This document shows positions 41,018 to 51,277 of a stretch of DNA of 64,000 nt, in pieces (position 1 is the stretch's first letter; each line of letters opens with the position of its first letter). The DNA lies in assembly GCA_964019335.1 (NCBI GenBank), contig OZ025654.1:310001-374000 (forward strand). The letters run 5' to 3'. The notes beneath the pieces were generated by a model. The model ran no database searches. It had not been told where the DNA came from and saw only the letters and a list, made by a program, of their open reading frames with translations. Origin of the DNA: Diplonema japonicum (taxonomy: Eukaryota > Euglenozoa > Diplonemea > Diplonemida > Diplonemidae). A program made the position numbers and the translations under genes.

Positions 41018-42055
41018 TTTCTTATTTTTATTTTTTGTCCTCCCGTGGGTTTTTTGGCTGTTTTTTTTTTTTTTTTTGGCATTGTTTTAATAAAGGTAGG
41101 AAGGGAGACTGTCGAAGAAAAATAATAAATAAATAAAAAAAAAATGCGCTTTTTTTTTCTTCCCCCTTTCTTCCAGCGAGTTTTTTTTTTTTTTTTTTTT
41201 AAAGCTTGCCCCCCGTTTTACTGCCAATTGAAGCATATATCAGGAAGATTGCGGCGTAAAAAAAAAAAAAATATCCGAACCCACGCTTAAACCCGAAACC
41301 CATTAACGGGAGTGGGAAGAAGAAAAAGAAAAGAAGAAAGAAAATCGAAGAAAAAAAAAATAAAACAGAAAAAAATGGGGAGAAGGAACTGAGGAAATTC
41401 CACCGTGTTGCATTCTGAAAGAATAAAAAAAAGCGGGGTAAAGAAAAGAAGGAAAGACAAATAGAAAATAATGACAAGAAAAAAAAAGAGGGGGTGGAAA
41501 GAGAGAAGGTTTTTTTTATCGAAAAAAAAAATAGAAGGGGAGAAGAAGAAAAAAAAAAGGGGGTGGGAAGACTGAAATAACTACCTTTACATTTTGTGTA
41601 GTTAGAGAATACAGAGTTCTTCCCCACCCCCACGGGAAAGAAGTTATAAACTGCAGTCATCGAGTGACACACAAAAAAAAAAGAGCCAGTGAACAAAAAA
41701 CGGGTTAAAACTGAGTCTATACCTGCGGCCACACTGTGACTCATGACAACTGCAGTGTTTTGTTAAAGTAAAAAGAATGATTTTTTTTTTTTGATAACCA
41801 CAATTAAAAAAAGAATATATTTTCAAAAAAGAAAACAGAGAAAGAAAAAGAAGAGAAAATAAAGCGAATGGGAGAACAGGGAAGGTTTACTTGAAAAAGA
41901 AATGACGGAAAAATGAAGCGTTTTTTCTCGCTTCTCCCCCTCCCCCTCCCCTCCTCGGACAAATGACACGAACTCATAGGTAGCGCAAAAATCTTTTATT
42001 TCATTTTTTTTTCCTCTTTGCTTTTTTCCCCTTATTTGCCAAAAAAAAAAAAAAT
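41018..42055. other. intergenic, homopolymer-rich
   Basis: It consists of long A and T runs, including T runs near 41060-41077 and 41180-41200. The Phe/Ser-rich minus-strand frame at 41199-41744 is a product of purine-rich DNA. I see no gene. Confidence 0.6.
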
Positions 42056-42403
42056 ATATGAGTTAAAGGAAGTCTTTGTGAGACGCCCCCTTGTTCTCAT
42101 GCTCTACCTGCACCTATCCCCCTTCAGCAGCGGTTTCTCCTTCTTCGGTAGTCGTGCCGGCCTCCTCCCCAGCTTGGCTACTTTTTCCCTTCTTTCCTTT
42201 GCCCATTGCTTCCCCAGCTCCTCCAGGTCGTACTTGGTTCGTTGATGCAAAGATTGCTCTTCTACTCCACCCGATCACCGCCTTCGTCCCTCCGATTGAT
42301 CGCAGCGTATGTACTCTCTTGCATGGTTCAGCAGGGAAGGCCCTCCTTCCTTTCACCTTCTTCTGCAGTCTCCCTAGTTCCCATGTGTTCCACACCTTCT
42401 TCA

Positions 42404-45400
42404 TCACCGTGTGCAGTCTCCTGGCCTCTGTCGCACCTCTGCCAACTCCCCTAGCTTCCCTCCAAGGGATTTCTGGGTCACGTTTTCGAAATCCAGCGCC
42501 AGCTCCACCGTCGACACTGCCGTGCTTCTGTTCCCTCCATACCAGCGCAGCTGCTTGAGCCATTTCAGCACCGGTTTCGTGTACTCCTTCAGGGTGTTGC
42601 CGGTCTGCAGCCTCGCGAACTCCTCCTCTGTTGGTGCTGGGTGTGCCTCCCCCTCCGTGATCTCCAGCCATTGGTGTGTCCGGTAGATCTGCTGCCTCTT
42701 TGCCTGCAAGGCTGCGTCGCGTTCCCCCACCACAGCCAGCAGGTAACGCTGGGTCTTCTCGAGCCTGTCCTTGTCCTCCTTGGCCGCTTCCCTCGGGAGG
42801 ATGCCATGGAGCCTCATGCACGGTTCTAGGCCTGTTCGTGTCGTGCCTGCATGTGCCTCCCGTTGCCCTACTTCGACAGCCAGTTCGCACTCCCACAGTG
42901 CATGCTCCAGGATGTTGGATACCTGTTGCATCTGACCGCATACGTCGCAGCGTGCCGTTGCGGGTTCGTCCTGCTGCCTCTGCTCCGCCAGCAGCATGCG
43001 CTCCAGCTCCGCGACTTCCCCTTCTCCTCCCGCCTCTCTTTCTTCTTCGTCTTCTGAGTCGTCTCGGGAATCTTCTTCGTCCACCTCCTCCTCCGTCGGT
43101 GGGATGTGTGCCACTGCGTCCGTCCGCCATCCCCGTGGGTGGATGTAGAAAACCGCGCCTGTGATCACCCTGCGTAGGTTCCTTGCTGCGATGGGGTCCG
43201 ACGACGCCAGCTTCCCCCATAGCTCGTTTGTCTCGACAGCGGCTGCCGTCGCCATTCCTTTCATGGTGCTCCGTTTTCCCATGATGGCCTCCGCTTCACC
43301 ACGCCTGAGCTTGTCTCTGATGTAGTGTCGGAACCGCTCCTTCTCCATGGCCATGGTGTCCTTCAGCTGGTCCCAGGTTGCTTGCACCATGGGTAGCCAC
43401 CTCTGCTTCAGGTTTCCCACCAGGCCCAGCGCCTTCTTCCCTTCCCGGTACAGCTTTGCGATTTCGTTGCAGCGTGCCCACAGTTGGTCGTCCTTCCTGC
43501 ATGCCCTGTACATGAGCATCAGTGCTTTGTAGGCTGCTGTCATCTTCGGGTGGTGCGTGTGCCCTGGTAGTGTCACGGAGAGTACTGCGCCGGGGCTCCG
43601 CGTGCGATACCTCTGGCCCCACAGCGTGTACGTCGTCTCCATCACCAGGAGTTCCATCATCCCCGTCCTTGGCGGTGAGAAGGGGGCGTCGTACAGGCAG
43701 CTTGGCAGCAGTGTGGAGCTGATGATCCGCGCCTTCTGCTGGAAGGACAGCGGGGTCGCCCCCAGCCTGCTCAACGTCTTCATCGCTTCCTTGGCCCTGT
43801 CGTTGTTGTATTGCTGCTGGCCGTCCGTCCGCAGCTTGGCTCCCAGCACCTCCACTGTCCGCACTACTTCACCGTCCACCTTCACTTCCGGTGCCTTGGC
43901 GCCTGTCGTAAAGGTTTTGGTTTTCTTTACGTTTAGCTTCATGCCAACCATTTTGCAGAAGTCCTCCACCGCCTCCACCCCCTTCTGCAGTGCTGCCGCG
44001 AGTTGTGCCAGAAGGTACGCGTCGTCAGCGTACGACAACGAGCGGACCCCCGTGCCGTCCTCCACCTGTTTCATCAGCACTGCGATGAGTACCACAGATA
44101 TGGGGCACCCTTGTAGGATTCCATTTGTCGTGTGGAACTCCTCTCCAACGCCCGTGGCGTACCTGAAACGTCTCCCCTTCAGCGCCCTTAGAATGCCCGT
44201 CTCCATGCCCATGTCCTCCACCAGCTCCATCACTAGTTGCTGCGGTACGCTGTCGAAACACTTCGCAAAGTCAAGTGCCACCCCGACCAGCGGTTTCCCT
44301 TCGAGTAGAGATTCCTCGATGTCCAGGGCGAGGTCCATTAGCGCGTCCTCTGTCCCGAAGCCTGTGCGGAATCCGTACTGCTTGTCGTGTACCCACTTCT
44401 CCTGCCAGAGAAGGATGTCTGCCAGTCGCGTGCATGCCCAAAGTCTGTACACCGCTGATGTCACCGTGATGGGTCTGTGCTCCAGCGGTCCCGCGTCGTC
44501 GCATTTTGGTACGAGTGTGACCAGCGCCGTCTTCACGGCCTCTGGCCATCTCCCGGTTGCTTCGATCGCTTGGAAGAACTGAGCCCAGGCGTCCAACACC
44601 GACTCTGGTAGTTTGCGTAGCTCCAGCATCCTCCACCCGTCGATGCCTGCTGCGCTTCTCTTGCTCTTCCTTGCGAGTACCTCTCTCAGCCTCGCTCCCG
44701 TGAGCTGCGTCTTCGTCATCTCATGCCGTTGTATAAACTTGCCATACTTTGCCTTGAAGGGGGCGAAGGGGGGCTTGTTTTCGTACTTCGAGAAGACGCT
44801 CTTCCAGGCTTTGCGCATGACTGCGTCGATCTTCGCAGGGTCTGCCACTAGTAACTTCCCATCCTTGACTGCCCTGGTCCCATCGCTCTGGCGTTTTCCT
44901 CTTGCTACTGTCACCAGCTTGGCCGTTTCTCTTCCCGATGCCACCTCAGCCAGGTATTCCCGTCTTCGCGTCGTGTTCGACTCGGTCCTCTTCCGTTCTT
45001 GCGCTGCCACGGCGTCCTCCATATCTAGGGTTGCTGCCAGCATGTCTTCGATGAACGTGGTGTCCTGCGGTATCGGCTCCGTCGGGACTGCTGCTGCTGC
45101 TGCTTCTCTGTTCACATTCCTTATTGTGTTCAGAGTGGTCGTGCTCAGGCTCCCCTCGTCCATTGCCCGTTCCAGTTGCTCTCGTAATGAACGGGTCTTG
45201 AGCCTCAGCTTCTCCAGTCGGGCCTGCATGATTGTAGCCGCCCCGATCGAGCCTGTTGTTGTCGGTGCACACACATTCTTGTTCTTCGTGCTTATGTGTT
45301 TGCCCCTTCCAACGTATGCTGCCCTCCCTGGCGTCCCTACCGGTTGTCCTATCAGGAGATCTTCTGTGCATCGGGAGAGTGTTTCGAAGGCTTCTGTGAT

Positions 45401-45415
45401 TCGGCCCTCTCGCAA
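42404..45415 (-). CDS. element 1 reverse transcriptase (ORF2, C-terminal part)
   Basis: This is an open frame of 1003 residues. RT motifs in order: SAAGIDGWRM, LVTLVPK, HRPITVTSAVYRL, the finger/palm strand GVALDFAKCFDSVP, ILQGCPISVVL, and the catalytic SYADDAYLL near residue 456. The thumb is followed by a long C-terminal region with a CxxC...H...C zinc motif (CDVCGQMQQ, then EHALWEC). It copies element RNA at the target site. The frame is intact but its true N-terminus is the endonuclease, in another frame upstream, so the ATG at 45415 is only the edge of the open frame. Confidence 0.9.
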   Translation of the reverse strand: MREGRITEAFETLSRCTEDLLIGQPVGTPGRAAYVGRGKHISTKNKNVCAPTTTGSIGAATIMQARLEKLRLKTRSLREQLERAMDEGSLSTTTLNTIRNVNREAAAAAVPTEPIPQDTTFIEDMLAATLDMEDAVAAQERKRTESNTTRRREYLAEVASGRETAKLVTVARGKRQSDGTRAVKDGKLLVADPAKIDAVMRKAWKSVFSKYENKPPFAPFKAKYGKFIQRHEMTKTQLTGARLREVLARKSKRSAAGIDGWRMLELRKLPESVLDAWAQFFQAIEATGRWPEAVKTALVTLVPKCDDAGPLEHRPITVTSAVYRLWACTRLADILLWQEKWVHDKQYGFRTGFGTEDALMDLALDIEESLLEGKPLVGVALDFAKCFDSVPQQLVMELVEDMGMETGILRALKGRRFRYATGVGEEFHTTNGILQGCPISVVLIAVLMKQVEDGTGVRSLSYADDAYLLAQLAAALQKGVEAVEDFCKMVGMKLNVKKTKTFTTGAKAPEVKVDGEVVRTVEVLGAKLRTDGQQQYNNDRAKEAMKTLSRLGATPLSFQQKARIISSTLLPSCLYDAPFSPPRTGMMELLVMETTYTLWGQRYRTRSPGAVLSVTLPGHTHHPKMTAAYKALMLMYRACRKDDQLWARCNEIAKLYREGKKALGLVGNLKQRWLPMVQATWDQLKDTMAMEKERFRHYIRDKLRRGEAEAIMGKRSTMKGMATAAAVETNELWGKLASSDPIAARNLRRVITGAVFYIHPRGWRTDAVAHIPPTEEEVDEEDSRDDSEDEEEREAGGEGEVAELERMLLAEQRQQDEPATARCDVCGQMQQVSNILEHALWECELAVEVGQREAHAGTTRTGLEPCMRLHGILPREAAKEDKDRLEKTQRYLLAVVGERDAALQAKRQQIYRTHQWLEITEGEAHPAPTEEEFARLQTGNTLKEYTKPVLKWLKQLRWYGGNRSTAVSTVELALDFENVTQKSLGGKLGELAEVRQRPGDCTR

Positions 45416-46405
45416 GTGCAGCTGGAAATGACACGCTTCAACAGCCTCTGCGCCCTGACCTTCTGCCGGCTCCTCTGCTGCTTCAGCCCCTTCGGCAGCA
45501 TGTACCTCTGTACCTGCAGACTGAACCTATCGAGTTGTAGTCGGACTGTGAGGGTTCTGTGGTCGGTTCCTTTGACTAGCTTGTATGCGCTGCAGTCCGT
45601 GATGGCCGGCACCGCCTCTGGGTTTGCCAGAATCCTGTCTATCCGTGTGGCGCAGTTTTCCCGTACAAACGTTGGTTCTGGTTGCTCGCCCCTTCTCATC
45701 TTTGCGCATAGCTCCGCTGCATCAGTCCAGCCCGTCTGCAGCGCCTTGCACAGTTCTGGAGACCTGTCCTCGTCAGTGTTCAGGTCGCCGACAACGAGTA
45801 TGGGTACGTTGCCGAGCTCCCTCGTCTTCTTCTGCAGGACGTAGTGGAGGAGGGTCTCCCTCTTTGCCGTTTCTTCTCGCCCTGCTCCCGACGGGCAGTA
45901 AACCGAGATGATGTGCAGCCATTTGCGCTTGCCGTCGATCGCGACCTGTGTGCAGCCACCTCCGGCTTTGCTCCTCAGGTTGGTCTGAGGTATCCAGTGT
46001 TCCTGGTAGTGCGGTCCTGGGTTCTCGGATGAGTGTTGCGAGTCCCCCCCTCTGCGCTACCCAGTTCGATGCGATGCCCTCGACCTTCCTCCCCGGCTGC
46101 GGTGGCCCCCACATCGGCTTCCACTTCTTCTTCTGCTTCACCTTGCCAAGCTCTCGTTCTATTTCTTGTTGGCCTGCCAGGGTGAGCGCTGTCTCCTGTG
46201 TACATATGACGTCCATGTCCAGCTTTGTGACCTCCTCAAGTTGGTTGCAAAGGGAGGCTACGTTCACCGTCGATATGTTCATGTACGTGGGTGCTGGTCC
46301 AGGGTTTGGTTGTATTCCCTGAACACTGAGTCTCGCGAAGTCCTCCGCCTCCTCTGACCCCGGTCTGCGCTTCCCCTGCCTCAGTTCAGCACCTTTCCGA
46401 TGCAT
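45352..46405 (-). pseudogene. element 1 endonuclease region (ORF2 N-terminal part), frameshifted
   Basis: A candidate ORF2 start is the ATG at 46405, overlapping the end of ORF1 by 25 nt. About 37 residues in is the 2A-like IQPNPGP (46306-46295 encode NPGP). The endonuclease then begins MNISTVNVASLCNQLEEV with the catalytic CTQETAL. It continues in other frames as VYCPSG, the catalytic GDLNTDED, and RIDRILANPE ending with GTDHRTL. All main APE motifs are recognisable but in three frames, implying at least two indels between about 46020 and 45420. Confidence 0.7.
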
Positions 46406-47395
46406 GCGCAGCACTGCTCCCTCCTGCACGTTTCCAGGGTGCACACCGCTGCCTTCCCTCCCTTCAGCAGCGTCTTGCATGAGGCGCACTGCCCCTGGGT
46501 GGCCTTGTACGCCTTCGACCACGCATGGGTGTGCATCTTTTGCTTCTTCTGTGCCTGCGATTGGGGGGAATCCATGCCCTTCCGTCGGCTGCCTGTAGGA
46601 TGGCGTGCCGTCCGTCTCCATCGGTGTCGGGGACCGGGATTCTGGAGGTGTCACGCTCCTTGGCCGTTTCGTGGGGGACGCGGCTGTGTTCTTCTTCGGC
46701 GATCCCTGTGCCTTCCTCCTCCTCGGTGATGGTGAAGCCTCCGGAGGTGTCCCGCTTCTCTGCCTCTTCGTCGGGGATGCTGGAGATGCTGGGTTCGTTG
46801 CGATTACCTTCTCCCTCAGCTCCCTGTGCCTCAGCGCTTTCTTCAGTGTCTCCCTCAGCTTCTTGTTGTCCTCTTGCAGCCCTTTGATGATCTGCTCCAG
46901 CTTCTGCATCTGCTGTTGTATTCCTGTCGGCATCTGCTCTTCCTTTTGCTCTTCCTTTCCCTTCTCCTTCTGCGGTTTGTGCTTCTGTTCCTTCTGCCCC
47001 TTCTGCTGTGCCTTCGGGTCCTTCTTCTGTTGTGCCTTTGGGTCCTGCTTTTGTTGTGCCTTCGGGTCCTGCTTCTGCTGTGCCTTCGGGTCCGCCGCTG
47101 CCCAGTACTCCTCGCCTTTGTCCTTGCCATAGAAGCAGAGGAACTCCGGCTTGGAGTACTTGGTGTCGTTGTTCTCGTTTGGGTCCTTCCGCGTCTCCCC
47201 TTTTGCCACCACCATCCGCAGCGGTTGGAGTTTCCATGCCTCTGTCAAGGGCATTTGGTTTTCTCCTACTTGGACTTCCCCGAACGGGGGTCGGACAACC
47301 GCCTGGATAATGGCGAGCTGTTTCCCTTTCTTGGGGATCATCCGGAGCACCTCCGCACCTTCCCACCCCTTCGTGCGGATCACCTCCTGCACCTG
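46381..47395 (-). pseudogene. element 1 ORF1 (tandem-repeat, coiled-coil and zinc-finger protein)
   Basis: The likely start is MIPKKGKQLAII, after the 5' CAG acceptor. An unrecognised N-terminal domain is followed by four 8-residue repeats (DPKAQQKQ type, 47009-47095), a predicted coiled coil (MQKLEQIIKGLQEDNKKLR) and Ser/Pro/Arg-rich DNA-binding-like sequence. The zinc-binding C-terminus (CASCKTLL, then CTLETCRREQCCACIG) is in another frame. The shift falls at a six-C run near 46564. The product would coat element RNA. Confidence 0.6.
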
Positions 47396-47401
47396 AAAAA
47401 A

Positions 47402-48197
47402 AAAAACCTTAAAAAGAGGTACTTTTGAAGGACCCAAGTAAAAAAAAAAAAAAAAATGCCAAAAATATAGCAAGCCTTTTTTTTCTTTTTCGTAGAAAAA
47501 AGGGGAAAAAAAAGGCGATGGGGGAAACAAGATTTCTCTACACAGAACTACACATATCAGAACACTTTTTTTTTTTTTTTTTTTTTCTTTTTTCCAAGGC
47601 GAGCTACCACACGTATGAAAAGGCCAGCCACCAAAAGAAAAGCTGCTTTTATGGTGATATCCTTTCCTTTTTCTTTCCCCCCCCCTTTTTTTTTGCTTTC
47701 TGCAAAAAAAAGAAAAAAAGAGTCGCCAGATTGTTTATGCAAGCCGTTTTCACCTAGTAGGGATAAAACAGACAAGCTGCCTCTACTCTTTTTTGCAATA
47801 ACAATTCTTTTAATTCAAAGCTTGTTTACTTTGTTTCCGGCAAAAAAAAAAATTTAAAGAGAAATTCTTCCCACTCGCTTTCTTCAAGAGAGAAAACTCA
47901 AAAAACCTTGACAGAGACTTTCTTTTTTTTTTTCTCTCTCTCCTTTCTCGCCTTTTTTTTTTCTTTCTTTCTAATCTTTTTTCTTCTTCTTTTTCTTTCT
48001 TTTTTCTCGAACATGAAACAAAGAAAGAGCATCAGGGAGACAGAGATCCCCGCCCTAATCTTCTCTTTTTCTTTTCTTTTTATTCTTTCGTTCACTTATT
48101 TTCTTTGTTCTTTTGTCTGCACGGATTGGTAGTGGGCTGACAGTTCGCTTCAGTAAAGTTCTTGTTCTTCCCCGCCCACAGTCTATGCATGACTACC
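47402..48197. other. intergenic with a repeat copy
   Basis: No gene is present. It has homopolymers, a pyrimidine-rich stretch at 47920-48010 (plus strand), and the 85-bp family member at 47713-47794. Confidence 0.55.
47713..47794 (-). repeat. dispersed 85-bp repeat family, copy C
   Basis: It starts AAAAAGAGTCGCCAGATTG and ends CTCTACTCTTTTTTGCA. The middle reads GTTTATGCAAGCCGTTTTCA then CCTAGTAGGGATAAAACAGA. It aligns along its length with copies A, B and 62830-62895. Confidence 0.6.
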
Positions 48198-48238
48198 TTA
48201 CGTTCCGACGCCAGCACAATTCTGTATGGAAAAAAAAA

Positions 48239-48272
<34 letters not shown>

Positions 48273-50037
48273 CAAACCCAGCTGTTTGTCGCAGATGTTG
48301 CAATGGAAAAGATCGTTCCAGAGACAGCGGCAGTACCCATGATAAAGACAAGAACCAAAGCAGCGTTTTTCTGGGAATTTTTTTTTTTTTTTTTTTTTGT
48401 GATAAAATCTTCTTCCCCCCCCCACCCCTACACACCCTAGCCTTCAAGGACAGGTTAAGTTGCGGAGGGAACGCCCAGTGCACAGGAATCGTCCCTTCTT
48501 CGAATTCGCTCAAGTGGAAGGAATCATTGACCTTCACAAGGTTTCTCTCCTCATCCGAATCATCACTCTCAGCCTCGATATCAATGGTACCCTGCACCTT
48601 CCCCTTGAGCAGGAAGTAGTAAAGGTACCAGGGAACGATGAAATCTGTAAACGAAACAAATATCAACGAGGAATACGTGATGAACTGGTTCAAGGCATCT
48701 GGCTGGTAAAGCAACGGGATGGCGATCAACCATGGGAACACGATCCCCCAAAAGTCGGAGAAACGCTTGGAGCAGCCGTTTTCAATACAGTTGTACTTAA
48801 CCACGATGGAAAAAACAGGAATACCGGACAAAACAGCACCGGGGATGAAAAGATACACAGAGAGCTGCGCGATGAAATTCGCAGCTCCATGATTATGAAT
48901 ATCGGGAATCATCGTTTTCATGAGTTTCGGTGTCGTGAAAATGTTCAAAACGGTGTTGGCGCACGAGTAAGGGTAACCATCGATTTTTTCACATTTACCG
49001 GTTGCGGGCCCTGCGAGGAACTGATGAAACGCCATGCACCCGGAGATCCCCAACGCGAAAAACACAAAATTGCAAATTAACGAACCGGTCCAGACTGACT
49101 TGTTGATGGAAACGTTCATCTTCTTCTCGTTGACCCACGACGGGATACACGTCACGTACCCATAGTTGAACAGAACTGTCCCCAAAACACCAGCTTGGGA
49201 AGCGTAATCCTTCGAGGAGTCCGTAAACGCGGGGATCTGCCATGCGTCGTGCTTGAAATTCTCCGAATAGAACGCTACAAAAAACCACACAAACCAACAG
49301 ACAACCGTCAGGATGAATGCGCCCACCTGGATCCCCATGTTCTCATCAAGGTTCCACATCCCCATGGGCAGTGTGAACACCAATGATGTGATGAACCCTG
49401 CAGACAGAATCCCATGGCATCCCCATGCGTTACCATCATCGAGGTTGTTCGTGTCAATGCACGACCAGAACTTCGTGGCTTCAGGTAGTGGGTATGCAAT
49501 AGGTGTTGACCCCTCACCGCTCAGCGCTTCGGAACCGTCAAACGTTAGCGAGAATGGGGTCAAGTTGAACCCGCACGATTTTCCGAAAATCGCTGATATG
49601 GCAGCGTCCATCAGCTGTGCGGATTGAATGACAGAAATGATGTTAAGGGACTGCAAAGCACCGTTGAGCCCGAGCTGCGACGCTCTGAAGAATTTCTCAC
49701 CGAAGTAGTGTTTCACAATTGTCGTGTATTCAATACGTCCTCTGAAGTGCTCGTTCCCGGGGATCATCCTCATCGCTTCGCAGTACATACCTGTCGAGAG
49801 GGACGACATGCACCAGATGAGAATGAATAGGAATGACGGTAGGAACCAGCCGGATTCTGCGTACATATTTGCGATGCTCGGTACACCTGGGCCTGTGATG
49901 TTGTTGATTAGAAGGCAGATCCCAGCGCCGAAGCCGATTGTTTTTCCACCACCGAAGGCCGTCCCCGTTGCCACACTCTTGTTGTCGTCTGCATCAGTAT
50001 AAGATGAGGCAGTTGAAGCCCCTGATCGCTTGGGCAT
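48198..50037 (-). CDS. amino-acid transporter (AAAP-type), 3 exons
   Basis: Exons run 50037-48436, 48370-48278 and 48221-48198, giving 572 residues. About eleven membrane helices are present. The first holds the family signature NNITGPGVPSIANMYAESGW (substrate-site helix 1, like NxxxGxGxL). A loop with cysteines (about 160-215) is extracellular. Exon 2 encodes the last helix (ALVLVFIMGTAAVSG) and exon 3 only seven residues. Without splicing the last helix is lost and the frame reads into poly-Lys and poly-Phe. It probably moves neutral amino acids with protons or sodium at the plasma membrane. The substrate is unknown. Confidence 0.82.
48222..48277 (-). other. 56-nt cis-intron (second intron of the transporter gene)
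   Basis: The donor is GTTTGT, followed by a long T run, and the acceptor is TTTCCATACAG. The phase is 0. The final exon reads NCAGVGT then TAA. Confidence 0.65.
48371..48435 (-). other. 65-nt cis-intron (first intron of the transporter gene)
   Basis: The donor is GTGTGT and the acceptor ATTCCCAG, with phase 0. It contains G9 and A20 runs. Splicing restores the last membrane helix. Confidence 0.75.
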
Positions 50038-51277
50038 TTTTTTTTTCTCTTTTTTTTTTTCTTCTTTCTTCTTCTCTCTTTCTTTTTTGTTATTTTTGTT
50101 TCGGCTTTGGTTACAACGACAAAAAAAAAAAAAAAAAAAAAGAAGAAATGAAAAAAGGTAATCGTTTTAACGTCAGGTGGTTGTACCACCAGTCGGCTCC
50201 AAAGTGTACCATAAAGTACATGGGGTAGGGGTGGGGGTGGGGGTGTTTGTAAGTGTGTCAAATGACACATTTAGAGTGAGCTTCAAACTGACTTACTTAA
50301 GGGGAGGTGTCGTTACGCACCTAAACCCGGCCAAGGGTCTTGCTGCCCCATGGAAAAAAAAAAAAGGAGTTTCTTTCTTTTTTTATTTTCACTTTTAAAA
50401 AAAAAGAAAAAAGCCTAGTTTGGCCGGACGAATAAGGATGATGTGAAAAAATACCTTTCAAATGAAGCTCCTACTCCGTAGAAAGTGGTAATAAACAAAA
50501 AGAGAAAAGAGGAAACATGCCGGGTGGAAACCAGGGGAAGTTATACCGTGCAACACGTTTCCAAAGCTTCCTTTTGTTTAGACGAAGACCCGTTCTTACA
50601 AAAAAAATAATTCTTCATGACTACATGTTGTTCGCACGAGCAAAAAAAAAAAAAAAAAAAAAAATGAGTTAAAGGAAGTCTTTGTGAGACGCCCCCTTGT
50701 TCTCATCTTCTACCTGCACCTATCCCCTTTCAGCAGCGGTTTCTCCTCTGGTGGTCTTGCCGGCCTTCTCCCCAGCCTGTTTTTTAAAATTTCTTAAAAA
50801 AAGACCTTAGAAAAACTTGCGGAAAGGATTCTAGGATTCTGCTCGGCCCTAGTATGTAGTTACAAAAAATCATTTTCTTGAAAGGTAAAAAAAAGGTACT
50901 GAAACCTTAGGGGAGGGAGTAACAAAAATTCACAAAATTAGTCGGCGGTTACCGGATAAAGTTCTTGCAAGGGTTCCAATTTCTGTCGTGAGAGGGACTT
51001 CTAGTTCCTACCAGCGTAACCATGTAGGCCTCTCAGCCATTTAAGGCGAAAAAAATAAAGGAAAAAGGAAAAAGCGAAGATGGCGATGAAGACGGGGGTT
51101 CCCAAAAACGCCCTCATGCCCAACTGCGCTTGAACAGAGATTAAAACAAAAAGAAAAAAGAAATGAAAGGGAAAACAAACGTTGGGCTTGGTTAACCTGG
51201 GGTTCTGATGAAAACAGAAGAAGAACCATTTTTCTTCCTCTTTTCTTTTTTCAGGACAATGAGATTTCTCACCCTGC
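50038..51277. other. intergenic with a truncated retroelement tail
   Basis: No gene is supported. It has GGGGT-type repeats near 50222-50245, the truncated element tail at 50664-50779, and A/T tracts. Confidence 0.55.
50664..50779 (-). mobile_element. 5'-truncated copy of the 42-kb non-LTR element
   Basis: About 116 bp closely match the last bases of element 1 (42056-42175), including the terminal hairpin. The 3' side abuts a 23-nt sense-strand T run (plus-strand A run 50642-50664). It is a typical dead-on-arrival insertion in the same orientation as the genes. Confidence 0.85.

Larger units (their letters stand above)
42056..47401 (-). mobile_element. APE-type non-LTR retrotransposon, element 1 (frameshifted)
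   Basis: In sense order (high to low coordinate) it has: a T run and CAG at the 5' border (47391-47401); an ORF1 with tandem repeats, coiled coil and zinc-binding cysteines; a short overlap into an ORF2 leader with an NPGP motif; an apurinic-type endonuclease spread over three frames; a long intact reverse-transcriptase frame; and a 346-bp 3' UTR ending in a hairpin followed by a sense-strand T run (42041-42054). Both borders lie in T runs, which would be the target duplication. At least three frameshifts make it non-functional as read, though some may be homopolymer errors. Confidence 0.85.

Noticed and set aside
41199-41744. 181-residue minus-strand ORF with Phe/Ser/Leu-rich hydrophobic stretches
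   Set aside because: The apparent membrane helices come from purine-rich homopolymer DNA. There is no acceptor, no family match and no regular helix pattern.
42114-44582. Long ORFs on both strands opposite or overlapping the reverse transcriptase of element 1
   Set aside because: They are shadows of a GC-rich coding region. The RT frame has all family motifs while the others have none.
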